Notes under the pieces: generated by a model
Databases searched by the model: none
What the model was told of the DNA's origin: nothing
Seen by the model: the letters and a program-made list of their open reading frames with translations, nothing else
Source of the DNA: Gautieria morchelliformis
Lineage: Eukaryota; Basidiomycota; Agaricomycetes; Gomphales; Gomphaceae
Assembly (NCBI GenBank): GCA_015179125.1
Contig: WHVA01000457.1
Span: 28,754-92,753, forward strand
Length of the DNA stretch: 64,000 bases
Direction of reading: 5' to 3'
Shown here: positions 1-10,987 of the stretch, piece by piece
How positions within the stretch are numbered: the stretch's first letter is position 1
Layout: every line of letters starts with the position of its first letter
Translations under genes and position numbers: made by a program

Positions 1-1059
1 GGGCTAATATGCCAATATTAGGATCTGCCTTTTTGATATCTTCGAGGAACGGAACGTAAGGCCATAAACCAATCTGTCCCATGCTTAGTGTGACTTGGAC
101 AATGTGAATACAATCATATCGCCTACCCCCACGCCATGGAGCATGACCACAGGAAGTTTATCATGTGACCTATGAGGCCGATACCAATAGGGTATTTGTG
201 CCATGGATCCCCTTGAAAATACGGTCTGAAGCCTCGGCGGGAAAAGTCTCGTTCGCAAGGACAGCGAGTAATGCCTGAAACCGTGAACGTGCAAGGTAAC
301 ATAGGTTATGAAATCCACCGCCGCCACGATCTTATAAGGGCATTTAGTCAATTCCTTCTATTGTGCGTATATAACTTACTGCGTACCACACTAGCGCTCG
401 AGGCAATATAACAACGGGGTCGAGGGTCAGACGCAGGGGTCTAAGCGTTGAATTCCGTCCCGGCTCTATTCTTCGACCAAAAGAGCTTTCAAACATGTCC
501 ATGTACTCGCTGAGCTCTTCATCTATTGCTGAACCCAAGACATTGGTATAACCTTGGCGACCTGTTGAAAACAAGGCCCATAGTAGCCAGTCTACGTAGT
601 TATCCCGTTTAATATCCGTGGCCGATTTTGACTGAAACCAGATAGCAATAAATCGGTCGAAGTCATGCACAGTTGAAAGGCATCGTTCAAACAGAGCCAG
701 TCGCTGGGCCCGAGAGGGAAGAGGAGGGTGGACTGTAGCCTTTGACGTCATTAGTATAGGGAACTTTAAGATTAGATGAACACAAGCTATACTTTCTGCA
801 GAAACTTCACTCTTGGTAGATAGAAGGCAACATGAAACAGACACTCTGAAAGTAGCCACGAGTCTAGTATTCGTGGAAAAGCAGGACCTGTCGTTGCAAA
901 TCGATATGCTGTGTACAGGGTTGCTATGAGAGGTATCGATCTGAGCAGCTTCAGCTTCAGCACCAGCTCCTCGCACAAAGGTAATAACTCGAAGTCCTAC
1001 CTTAAACAAAGGATTGAAATCCGGATGAAGATCAGCTCAGGCAAGCTCTTGCCGATCAT
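1..1059 (-). CDS. alpha/beta hydrolase fold protein, N-terminal part (3' end beyond window)
   Basis: Five exons can be traced on the minus strand: 1059-1001, 940-793, 739-380, 330-127 and 73 to beyond base 1. The introns are 49-60 nt, all GT-AG, and the reading frame is kept across every junction. The ATG at 1059-1057 was chosen because it opens a short hydrophobic N-terminus (LIFIRISILCLR) typical of this fungal family. The conserved stretch ends PYWYRPHRS, then VVMLHGVG, spliced to IGLWPYVPF. The HG dipeptide is the usual oxyanion-hole motif of alpha/beta hydrolases. The nucleophile elbow and His would lie beyond the left edge, so activity cannot be judged. Substrate is unknown; the hydrophobic N-terminus suggests membrane association (inference). 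It lies next to a decayed flavin monooxygenase on the same strand, but no functional link is shown. Confidence 0.82.
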
Positions 1060-1690
1060 TGGTCCAGGGAAATCAACGCAAGGGTGCCACTTTGTTCATC
1101 GGCAATTGCCGCAACCAACGACCCTTTCACTCAGACCACCGAAGTAAAACGCACCAAATTATGTCAATGTGGCAACATCATTAAAATGGAGCATTCCCTT
1201 CCCCCTTCTCATCTTCCTGAACGACAAAAAGACATATGGTTGAGAAGTACTAATAAGGCGCTAGGCCTTGGAACGCGGTGTAGGCGTCCTGCCCGGGAAG
1301 TATATGCCTGAGGAGGCTGGTGTACGGGTATAGGATATGTTTTGCGTTTTAGGTTTTGGATATGATGTTGGCGGACACGGACATTGGTTGGAGGTGAAGT
1401 ACTGGAGCACTAGCGGTACGGCGCGGTACCTGCGGCTGCCAACGACGATAAAGCGGATGTCGGGTAGAGGGACGCTCGTGCGACATGCCACGGGGCAGGG
1501 TATAGTGGGCCTTCCTGTTTATCGTTCCCTGTCTTTTTCTTCTTAAGTTCTTTCCTCTCGCTCCTATTATCCTCTCCGTTTCTCATTCTCACCCCACTAG
1601 TTCTCCTCTTGCTTTGTCTCGCTCTCTCTCCGTGCCACTCGTACATCTGTCTCAAAGGCGCTGTACGCTATGGTATGTATGGTATGGATG
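1060..1690. other. intergenic, upstream of the hydrolase
   Basis: I see no convincing gene here. The strand-specific open frames are short and lack recognisable motifs. The stretch near 1550-1625 is pyrimidine-rich and may belong to a promoter of the next open frame. Confidence 0.4.
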
Positions 1691-1801
1691 GAGTATAAAT
1701 TATAGCTCACAGCTTTTACCCGTCTACCCATATATTCCCCTCCCCGGTACTAGTTCGTGGCGGCGCTGCCACCCCCGCGCCACAGTAACACCCGCATGTG
1801 C

Positions 1802-2209
1802 ATGTCCACTACACACTCCACATACCGACCCCCGACGTCAGGAGATGAGGACACGCACCCCGCTGCCTCGCTACCGACAAGCGGTCCCGACACTTCCCAC
1901 CCCATGTCCTCAGCCCCCACGACCTCGCACCCCGAATCCGAATCCGAATCCGACACCGCAGCCACACCCAAATCCCACGCCGAACCCGTGCACCACGACA
2001 TTCCCCCGCCCTCCACCGCACAAGCCCCCCTCACTCCCTCCCCCTCCCCCGAACACCAACAACATCACCTGTCTTTTGGACACTCAACTACCTCCAACAC
2101 ATTCCATGTGAGAAAATGGGTATCACGGTTAGACGGGCACACAGGCAGAAGGTACGAGGTCGACCTTGTCATGAGCAACGTGATCACGCTCTCTGCAATT
2201 TATTTATAA
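1802..2209 (+). CDS. hypothetical Ser/Pro/Thr/His-rich open frame, possibly a first exon or gene remnant
   Basis: I do not recognise this protein. It is an open frame of about 135 codons starting at an ATG about 105 bases downstream of a TATA-like GTATAAAT at 1693. The first 85 residues are low-complexity (Ser, Pro, Thr, His, with a SESESES acidic run). The end becomes more structured (HVRKWVSRLDGHTGRRYEVD). A possible donor (GGTACGAG, about 2152) would make this an incomplete first exon. Codon third positions are C-rich, like the real genes here. It could equally be a chance frame in GC-rich DNA. Confidence 0.3.
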   Translation: MSTTHSTYRPPTSGDEDTHPAASLPTSGPDTSHPMSSAPTTSHPESESESDTAATPKSHAEPVHHDIPPPSTAQAPLTPSPSPEHQQHHLSFGHSTTSNTFHVRKWVSRLDGHTGRRYEVDLVMSNVITLSAIYL

Positions 2210-2274
2210 AGTAACTTTACCATGTACATTTAGAACGTTTGCATAATATAGCAAAGCATCCATTTCTCTTTACT

Positions 2275-2470
2275 GAACACGGGATCAATCGGGAAAGCAT
2301 GGCTCAGAAAATTCGCAGCCACATCTTGATTTCTATCCGGCCCCGTACATGACCCCCTGAGATTATTCCGGGACTGCAGTAGGCCACGATCAATGCCCAG
2401 ATATTGCTATCAGAATGACCAAGGCACATCTGGGGGATAATCAATCTCATCCAGATACCACGCGCCCGCG
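2275..2470 (-). repeat. repeat A, copy 1 (inverted relative to copies 2 and 3)
   Basis: Diverged ~200 bp copy of a unit also present at about 6795-7015 and 7385-7605 on the opposite strand. Shared words include the region reading (minus) CAATATCTGGGCATTG, then GGCCTACTGCAGTCC and CCATGCTTTCCC. Here it lies directly 3' of the monooxygenase stop codon, so it was probably the 3' flank of the original gene. Confidence 0.7.
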
Positions 2471-2491
2471 TTGTAACTCAGTGAGTTGCAT

Positions 2492-5149
2492 CTACTCGAA
2501 TAGCTGTCGGACGTTGTACGCACGATTCCCCGACCCCTGCCTTTCATTCACTGTCCATCCGTCACCAAGCCAATAAAAGCGATTCCGACGACCGTCAAGC
2601 GATTCGTAGTTGAAATCTTCCCAATGTGGATGCGCCAGGGCCCGCACAGCACGGAGACAAGCGCCTGAACCAGAGCGACCGTACATTAATACAAAATGCA
2701 ACAGCTGATCAGAGGCTGAACAATAGCAAACCAGGCCAGAGCGCTGCCACGCGACCTTCCTCTTTGCCCAGCTTGTATCATGAAGCACATCTTTCTGAGT
2801 ACACAGTCTGGTAACAATAGGTAAGCCTCAGAAAGACCGACACAACTAGAATACCTGCCCGAGGGAAGTAATGCTACAGAACAAACCTAATAATCAGGGC
2901 ATATCATTATGCAACTCGCTGATAACACACTTCGAGATATTCATCAAAGTCTTTAACGGGTGCTGTTTTCACTTCAATTGTCTTGAGTATCTCGCGTTTT
3001 TCGCAATCGCGGCCGTGATGTGGTCAATCTGTCGTTCTATAATAACGAGCAATGACCCTGAGTTGACTCCTGGATTCGGCCCTAGGGAAAGAAACCTAGA
3101 GCAAAGAGGAAGTAAGTTCCAAGAAGAGATCGCTAAATCACTTACCAGATTGGAAAGCCGTCAATCGTAATGTAAATAGGCGAGAGGGTATTCACTCCAG
3201 TTCTCTTGCAACTTGAGGCCGTCACGACCAATAACAGTATAGGGTGGTTTCCATGTTGTGTCGAACCCTTCGAAAGGCGAATAGATGGGCGTGAGACGTG
3301 CGTTACATGGATTTATCAACACACCTGTAGCACAAGCAATGATATCGAACTCGCGGTGCTTCCCGTCAGCAGTCTCAATGCCATCTGGTGTTAGGCGCTT
3401 GATTGTCTCGGTGACCAATTCCACCTATCACACACAGGAGAGGACGATAGTCAGGGTAGTGGAAAGTCCCTTAGCTACCGACTGACACTATCTTGAGTGC
3501 TTCCAGATATCCGGGTCCAGGGGTGAGCCGACGGCATGACACTGGAAAGTTAGGTATTACTGTAGGCGTATACGATTAGTACTGATGAAACAAGCTTTCA
3601 GCACGCACAGCGCTCAGCAATCCCTGATTTCTCCGATTTCTGTACCATTGCTTCCCTAAGCTTTTTCACGGCCTCAGGCTGCATGGGATGCATCCGCAAC
3701 GATCCTCTGTGACTTGTCTATGGGGTCGGAGTGACGATAAGCGGTAAGTATTCCATACGTGGGCAGTAAGTTAAATACACTGATGGCTTACTTTAAGTTC
3801 CTCCTCTATTTTGTGTCTGAACTGGGCATAATACTCGGGATCTTCAAACTCCCAATGCTCCGCTTCAGTGAAGTGGTCTGGTAATGCGATACCATTGCCA
3901 TATAACATCAAAGGACGGGTCGGATGAATATTCCACGCATGACTCACGGTTGTCTCCTCCAGGGTTGCGCACTTGAATCTCGTCTTACGCAAAAGGTACA
4001 GCGATCCCTGCGTAGCCGTCAGCACGCTGTACATGGCAGCTCGTAACGGCGCAGCGGCATCAAGAATACAAGTTTTTCAGGGAAATAAAAATTAAGTTGA
4101 CCCACAAGTCTTTCCGCGGACTAAATTTGCCACCTTATCCGCCTTAGGCTGAACCCTAGGTACAATTTGAATAGCACTGGATCCCTGAAGCCCGTTATAT
4201 TCAAGGCGGGGAGGAGTTGATTAGAAATAAAACATACCACTCCGATAACAGCAATATCCTTGCCTTCCCATGCTTCTTTCTCTCTCTCTTTCTCTAGGTT
4301 CCATCGCGCAGAATGTACTACACGACCATTGAAACCGAAAAGACCTTCGACATCGGGCTCATTGCGAGAAAGCGCCTGTACAGTTGATCACAGTATCCGC
4401 GGCATCCTGGATATCCCCCTGAAGGGTCGAAAGAGTCAAGTTCCATTTGCCAGCCGCCGAGTCCCATATGGCGTTCGTAAGTTCGTGGTTAAGTTTAATG
4501 TACCGCATGAGCTTGTACTTATCCACGACACCTTTCAGATAGGCTTTGATTTGGGACCCAGGCGCGTAAAACGCAGACCAATGCAGCTACGAAACAAGTC
4601 AGCTTCTGGCCACTGAGTTGCCGTATGTTACAGCGTACGTTTTGGTTCAAAGGTCAGTTGGTACTGCAAACATAGCAGAATCAGCTGCGGTAGTGTCAGT
4701 GTGAACGAGACTCACAGAGTGAGATGTAATCATATCGCATGCCACTCCCTAGAGACGATCTTATATATGTGATCCAACGTGCTATAGCTTGCAGCTTACT
4801 GGATACTTATTCGCGAACCTATATCGGTATGCGACATCATGGTAAAACTATAAGCATGGAAATGGTGTGCGAAACGACACTGACCAAACACCGCCCACGC
4901 CAGCCAGTTTCTCATATATCACAAGCTCAACGTTAGGGATGACCCTAAGGCCAGCAATAATTCCGCTGTATCCGGCACCAATCACGGCCACTCGCAAGGG
5001 TCTAAGTTCATCGATATCAAAGAGGCCTAGTTCAAACCCTCCGACTCGATCAGAGACTCTGCTTCAAAATGTCGTGATAATTGGTGTGCTTGAATTGGCT
5101 CACTAGTGGCAGAGGTTCCGTTGGCAGCACGGTGTACGCCTGACGCCAT
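2492..5149 (-). pseudogene. FAD-dependent (Baeyer-Villiger type I-like) monooxygenase, decayed
   Basis: Family members use FAD and NADPH to insert oxygen into ketones or to oxidise related substrates. Exon pieces in order on minus: MASGVHRAANGT at 5149; FAD Rossmann motif VIGAGYSG (about 4985); YPGVACD (about 4760); WSAFYAPGS; the Baeyer-Villiger fingerprint FxGxxxHxxxW read as FNGRVVHSARW (about 4333-4300); second Rossmann part VIGV spliced to GSSAIQIVP (4240-4160); HFTEAEHWEFEDPEYYAQF (3880-3800); RRLTPGPGYLEAL (about 3530); DIIACATG (3340); C-terminal HPHWEDFNYESL and NRFYWLGDGWT, with the stop at 2492. Damage: a frameshift near 5035, TGA in place of a Trp codon near 2765, a frame-breaking deletion near 3170 after AYL, and another frameshift near 3015. 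Length and exon order match an intact gene, so it is a recently dead full-length copy. Confidence 0.85.
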
Positions 5150-5814
5150 GAACGACGAGGGAGTGTGAGTGTAAGCTGCCGACGAACAAATTGATCAGCA
5201 TTTTGATTGCGAAATGACATCCGATATACTTGTTCAAAACATGCGCTACTTGGTCAAGTAACGTGCTGCATGCACCAATATTGATTCTGAAATGATCTCG
5301 TACTCGGAAAGTACTTCAAGAAACGAGGGAATCTGCCCGCGAAGTGGGTTTTAATTCTATATTTTGGACTTCGGTTGTCAACATAAGTGCTGGGAATGTG
5401 GCTGATGTGTAAGGCTACGGCTGTGGTCGGAAAAGTCCGAAAGCCCTGGCCGTCTGTGATATGCCTCATAAGGCCTTATCAGGCCACTCCTGACGATGCT
5501 TTATGACACTCAAAAGCTTAAGTACCGTATCAGGCCTGATATGGTCGAAACTTGACAACAATACGGACTCCGTTTCGGATTTTTCCCACATTCCCGCAGC
5601 AAAACCTCTTGGAAAATCTTCAAAAGCGATTCAATTTCATAATCTAACACAATCTATGGACACTTACAGTGAAAAATCCAAGAATGTTCCGAGGCGCAAA
5701 GTACTGGCGAGGCTGTGCTACAATGCGTCCCAAACTCGGTGATCCTCGATGATCTAAAGTAAGTTTTCGTCGCCAGAAGCTCCAAGTTATATCACTAATA
5801 GATATACTATAGAT
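5150..5814. other. spacer between the two head-to-head monooxygenase copies
   Basis: This stretch starts at the 5' end of the minus-strand monooxygenase and ends where plus-strand homology to its middle begins. I see no gene or recognisable element, and the short frames do not resemble proteins I know. Confidence 0.5.
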
Positions 5815-6029
5815 ATTATTGTCTGTGCCGCAGGTGTGTTAAATCTCTATACCCGCAAGTCTCACGCCCACATATTCACCTTTTGAAGGGTCCGACATGA
5901 CATGGAAACCACCCTACACTTATTGTTATTGGTCGTGACGGCCTGAAGTTGCAAGAGAAATGGAGTGAATACGCCCTCGATTATTTGGGCATTGCGACCG
6001 GTGGCTTTCCAAACTGGTAAGTAGTTATT

Positions 6030-6464
6030 ATTATTATTATTATTTTATTTTATTTATTTTTATATCCAATTTTTGTCACCTTTTGGGGCCGCGCCCTATG
6101 TAAGACGAAGCATACATAGCTCTTCAACAGGCCTGTTCTTTCTGCATCCTCGTATCTATCTCCGCAAGAGCCCTTTGGACCGTGTCCTGGGCCTGTCCAT
6201 GCCTATATGAAAGCGAGGTAGTTGCTCCCGCGCGTTGTGCGGGGGCTGGTTCCCCATCTAGCCCTCTCCCTCTAATCCCCTCCCTCTGGCAGCCCGACAT
6301 CTCCGAAAGTTTGCCTGAACCTTCCTGTTTCATTCACGTACTGGAACAGCGGCGCCATCGCCTTCGGCCTGGTCAGTAGCGTGCTGACTGACCTTGCCCC
6401 TCGCTTCAGCTTTCTTTCCAATTTCCTCCGTTGTTCACTGTACGCTGGGCATCGGATCAGGAAG
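6030..6464 (-). mobile_element. 5'-truncated Tad-like LINE, C-terminus plus A-rich tail
   Basis: The minus strand has an open frame from the right border reading LIRCPAYSEQRRKLERKLKR, then SVSTLLTRPKAMAPLFQYVN and ETGRFRQTFGDV, and a TAG near 6272. This matches the C-terminal end of fungal non-LTR (Tad-clade) reverse transcriptase/RNase H proteins. After the stop come a ~180 bp 3' UTR and a tail of ATAAATAAAATAAAAT plus TAA repeats (6030-6060, read on minus). Both sides are bordered by GTAGTTATT (6021-6029 and 6465-6473), a 9 bp target-site duplication. Such 5' truncation is usual for target-primed reverse transcription. It landed in the intron of monooxygenase copy 2. Confidence 0.85.
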
Positions 6465-6794
6465 GTAGTTATTTTGACTAGAAGACTTCACGGAACACAT
6501 TTTCTCTTTGCCCTACACAGGTTTTTTCTCTAAGGCTGAATTCGGGAGTCGGCTCAGGGTCATTGATCGTTATCATATAGAAGACAATTTGACTACACCG
6601 CGGCAGCGATTGCGAAATTACAACGCAAGAGACTCAAGACGATTGAAGGGAAAAGGCAGCCGTTAGAGTCTTTGATGAACATCTCAAAGTGTGTTGTCAG
6701 CGGGTTGCATAACTATACGCCCTGATCACTTGCTTTGTTCTGCAGCATTACTTCCTTCAAGCAGGTATTCTAGCTGTGTCGGTCTTTCCGTTGG

Positions 6795-7015
6795 GTCATT
6801 CTGTCAATATCTGGACATTGATAGTGGCTACTGCAGTCCGGAATAATCCCAGGCGATCATGTATGGGGCCGGATGTAAATCAAGATATGGCTGCGAATTT
6901 TCCGAGCCATGCTTTCCCCATCGATCCTAGTACCCAGGTTGCATCAAAGCGAGGCGGGATACTATCCACCAAGTACTCGAACGGTAATAACACCTTTACC
7001 GCGAGACTGTATACT
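6795..7015 (+). repeat. repeat A, copy 2, inside a monooxygenase exon
   Basis: Relative to monooxygenase copy 1, this copy has about 215 bp of repeat A in place of a ~30 bp stretch. The bordering sequence TGTGTCGGTCTTTC (left) and TACTCTGAAAGATG (right) aligns with copy 1 on either side. It shares most of its length with copy 3. Confidence 0.72.
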
Positions 7016-7384
7016 CTGAAAGATGTCGATAATGATACAAGACGGGAAAAAAGGATCGCCTGGCAGCGCTCTGCCCCGGTTCGCCATGCTTTACATGCCA
7101 TCAACTGTTGTATTTTTTAAAATGCACCAGCAGTCTGGTTTATGCTCTTGTCTCCATGCTGTGCGGTCCCTGGTACATCGACGTCGGAAAGATTTCAAAT
7201 ACGAACCGCTTGACAACATCAAAATTGCTTTTATTGTCTTGGTGACGGGTGGACAGTGAATGAAAGGCAAGGGTCTGGGAATCGTGCGTATAACGTCCGA
7301 CTTTGAGGCGGCTCACTGAGTCACATAACAGCTTGCGCAGGGCGCGTGGCATCTGGATCAGATTGGTTATCACCCAAGTGTGTC

Positions 7385-7605
7385 TTGGGTCATGCTGTCA
7401 ATATCTGGGCATTGACAGTGGCTACTGCAGTCCGGAATAATCTCAAGGCGATCATGTGGGCCGGAGGGAAATCAAGGTGCGGCTGCGAAATTTCCGAGCC
7501 ATGCTTTCCCGATTGATCTTAGTACCCAGGTTGCATTAAATCAAGGAGCGATGCTGTCAAATACTCGAACAGCAACAACGCCTTTACCGAGGAAATTGGA
7601 GATCG
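7385..7605 (+). repeat. repeat A, copy 3, downstream of the second monooxygenase copy
   Basis: Same unit as copies 1 and 2. It follows the C-terminal coding remnant just as copy 1 does, so it is probably the native 3' flank. Copy 2 would then be the intruder, perhaps through ectopic repair. Confidence 0.72.
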
Positions 7606-8173
7606 CGATTCCACGTGTAGGAATATTTATTGACTATATTCAGCTTACAGACCCCTCGTTTACCTTATCGTGGTCATCCCGGTCATTTCCCGCCTCTTTT
7701 GGTTCTTTTCGTCGCTCATGTCTCAGTCCCTGCGGTGAAGACGCCACCAGGTATTCCCAGACTTGCAATAAAGCAAATTTAACGATTCTAAATCCTTGGC
7801 GTTGACAAAGGGACTAACAGACAGCCATGTTCAAAGTAGACCCTAAATCTTACCACACTTCCAGCGGTAGATCGAGAATTATTTCATTCGTGTGTCAATG
7901 ACCATTGACCGGTGGCGTACCCTCTCATTGTATGCTACCGTAGGGCAGTCTAATCGATTGTTTTTACAAGTAAACATCACTAGGACGGTAGCAGGGACTG
8001 ACACCGAGCCATCTCTTACCATCGAGGCGAGCGCACCAGGATGCCTATTTACGTACATGTATACACCCTTTGTGCATTGCAGTGTCGGATGTTGCCGCAC
8101 CTTACTCCCACGGCAGTGGCTACTTGTCATCGTCTAGCAGCTACACTGTCGCGCGATACCTCTAAGCAGGACC
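7606..8173. other. intergenic, upstream of the Rua1-type gene
   Basis: No gene is recognised. The stretch lies directly 5' of the regulator gene and presumably carries its promoter. No clear TATA box is placed at a usual distance. Confidence 0.4.
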
Positions 8174-10451
8174 ATGAGCTTAGGCATCCCACTGACGCAT
8201 GTGGTGGCACCGACCACGCTTACTGCAGTCTCATCACAGAAGCCAGCAACAATGAGCGATTCCCAGATGGAGGCGTTCGAGGACCCTTTTCATCACCATC
8301 TTACCTCTAACATCCGGCAAGGATCACCCTCACGCGATCCACTTTCATTGACAAACAATCATTCTATACGGCATTCCAGAACTGCTGCGGCCACTTCGAA
8401 TGATTCCATCTACGACCTGCCTCCCCCCGACCGGACGCCACGCTTCGTCTTCAAGCAAAGCGAGCCTTTTGAAGAAGAAATCACGCCGATATCAACGCAT
8501 GACGGTAACTACTACCTCCCTCCTCGTGTTCAGCCCCTTGCAAAGGGGTCAACGGCTTCCTCACCCCGCATATATTTTGAAGATTCCGCCATCACCTTCA
8601 TTCCTCCCTTCTGTTATGATTCTCTCGACCGTGATCCAAGTGTAAAGTCTGTTCCAAGGAACTACCGTGCGTGGATACGGTCAGGAAGGCCCAAACTTGA
8701 CGTAGAAGGGCTCGAGAGGGGGGAAGCAAAGCGGGATTTTTTGGCAATAGGGATACCATTCCCACAGCAGAGCGAGAGTGAGGAAAGTGGAGATGAAAAG
8801 CAGAGGGAGAAGAAGAGGAAGCGAAAGAAGAAGCTGGCAGCCAAGGCTTTGATGGTCCCGGTCGAGAGGCCTCGCAGAATGGTGAGAAAGATCGCAGGGG
8901 TCGAATCACTAGCCAAACAGCTCGTTCCGACGCCGCTCGCTCTCGACAACAATTCAGAGGAAGAGAAGCATCAATCGGGGTCAGCCCCACCGACCCGTGC
9001 GGAAATAAAGGATGGGGGGGTTTTGAAAGTAACGGAGAAGTCCGATAGTAGTGAAAGACGGTCCAGTTCAACACTACTGGACACGGATGCCGTGGAAAAT
9101 AAGAACAAGAACAAGAAACGTGCGATTTATCGTGAGTACCGTCATCTCTCTCATATATGCGTCTTAAGACCACGTAATGTAGATCGAGAATCCAAGGATA
9201 TTCTTCCTGCGAAGAGGCAACGTGTATCGCGACGGATATACGTGCAAAAACATCCTGATCCCCAGGAAGAGGAAGCCTCTCCGGTCGCAGAACATACCGT
9301 TCGTACCCAATCATCATTGTCTGAACTAACGCCTACGCCCGAACCTCAAATTGCAACAAATATCTCCAAAGCTGAAAGTAGAGAAGACGGCGACATATCC
9401 TCGCCCAGCCCACCACCTCGTTCTCTTCGGAAAACAGTGGTGAAGACATCCCATTCGGTACCAGAACCGGACAGTCCGTCACGGTCTCTGGCTTCTCGTC
9501 CAGGACATCGTGTAAATAGAGACCACGCCTCGAGTCAAGCACACCCGGTACAAATGCGAACCTTTCCTCCATCCGTCCCCATCATTTCCGGGTATTCAGG
9601 GTTTTACAGGAGATACCCACTCATCACGCAGTTCGAGCGTGATGATCCTGCCGGCAGGCACATCATTCCAGAGTGAGTTTGTCTGTCTTTACTTGTGAAA
9701 CGAGCAACTGATGAAGTATTCTAGTAGTGATTCTCAACCCAGACGGTCTCTGGGAAATTGGAACGCGCCTCGAGATCCTCGCGACTTATACACACCCAGA
9801 TACACCAAGGGCAGCGGCAATAAAAAGATTGCGTTATGCCCCATATGTTACGAAGATGCCACAAGAGGCGGGGAAGGTAGGCAGGAGTGGAATCATACCA
9901 AGACAAGTCAACATAAGTGAGTCACACGCTTCCATTCGTTAAAGCTGTTGACGCCACTGTCGTCTAGCTACCATATGCAATATTACCATGGTAACAACTT
10001 TTTTTCCATACGACTTGTGACATTATGTGACGCTCCCATGCAATAGGCGTTAGTGCCACCCGTTGTGCGCCCTTTTCACCCCCTGTCGCTCAGCGGACTG
10101 TCCCGGTGGCTCGTCCACAGTCCAACGAAAAGTCCGAAATTCTGCAGGGGAGGTGCCACAATTGCAAACAATGGATTCCACTTGAAGGATGTAAAATTGG
10201 CGATCTGAAGGTACAGCAGCAGTGCCGTTTTTCAATTTCAAAGCGCAAAGCTCACTTTTTTGCGCTAGGTGAAGGAGCTTTTCTGGTGGAAACACGCCGC
10301 TGGCTGTCACAAGGAATCGACCATCAGTGGTGAAGCAGACAATTTCATTGAGGATGATGCATATCGCCGTCTACAGGAGTATGAGGCCAATGAGGCCATA
10401 CGAAGGGAGTCCGCAGCCGGTAGCAGAGTACTTATCTGGAAAGATGGTTAG
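8174..10451 (+). CDS. Rua1-domain (C-terminal zinc-binding) putative transcription regulator
   Basis: Five exons: 8174-9672, 9725-9916, 9968-9990 (a 23 nt micro-exon), 10047-10210 and 10269-10451, with frame kept throughout. The long N-terminal half is disordered and charged with a nuclear-localisation-like run (KKRKRKKK). The C-terminus is diagnostic: DLYTPRYTKGSG, then LCPICYED, an NYHMQYYHG His pair contributed by the micro-exon, then GRCHNCKQWIPL and VKELFWWKHAAGCH. These match the Rua1 C-terminal domain, with Cys and His positioned to bind zinc. Ustilago Rua1 activates the ustilagic acid cluster; the role here is unknown. The start may be the ATG at 8174 or, with good context, at 8252. 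Bases 9132-9182 (GTGAGT to TGTAG, 51 nt, no stop) may be an additional in-frame intron. The gene converges with the F-box gene. Confidence 0.87.
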
Positions 10452-10987
10452 TAGGAAGGCGTCGGACATCTGGTTATGCTCCGCCTAGATATGTTTCCGA
10501 TTTGTCGATGTTTCAAGCATAAAGGATTCGGCACATCACACAAGGAATTTGAGAATTGGCTTAGCCATAGATACTTGTCACAACGTTCCGTGTAGCTTTA
10601 CTTTCTACATAAATTAATGTCATTGCTTGTTTACCAGCGATTATAGTTGTATAGCTCTGCCGATGGAGAATCACTGATGATATTTCCAGATCACCCTTAC
10701 AGTCAGCGAGGCTCGCGCGGCTATATGCTGGACGTGCGTGCTATTGTTGTGCAAAGTAAAAGCCGTTAGTATCTCACGGTGTATAAACTCAAAGATGAAA
10801 TAATTAGGACGCCTCACTTCTTCAATAGGCATCTCGAAAAAACACCGGGTCGGACATCTACGGGAAGTCGTCCTGCTATTTGAACGCCTTTCACGGGACA
10901 ATAGATATGTACACAAACATCTACCTTAGTGGTCGAAAAATCGCCTGTGCCTCGTTTTATCCATAGACCTCGTCTCAGATGCAAGTT
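10452..10987. other. 3' flank of the Rua1-type gene
   Basis: No gene is seen. It probably holds the 3' UTR of the upstream gene. The AT-rich stretch near 10600-10650 may contain the polyadenylation region. Confidence 0.4.

Larger units (their letters stand above)
5815..7310 (+). pseudogene. second, partial monooxygenase copy (C-terminal half, inverted)
   Basis: Homology to the minus-strand copy starts near 5815 (IIVCAAGV). It continues through YSPFEGSDMTW, GRDGLKLQEKWSEYAL and GGFPNW with a GT donor at 6018, then resumes at about 6535 (GVGSGSLIVII, followed by TAG) and KRLKTIEGKRQP. It ends with CLHAVRSLVHRRRKDF and GDGWTVNERQGS, finishing near 7310. It has no N-terminal Rossmann region. It carries a frameshift inside the WKPPYT segment, an in-frame TAG, and frameshifts before the C-terminal motif. 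Two foreign segments interrupt it: a LINE fragment in the intron and repeat A inside an exon. It is clearly non-functional, and its orientation is opposite to copy 1. Confidence 0.82.

Noticed and set aside
8598-9317. Open frame of 239 codons on minus
   Set aside because: Antisense shadow of exon 1 of the Rua1-type gene.
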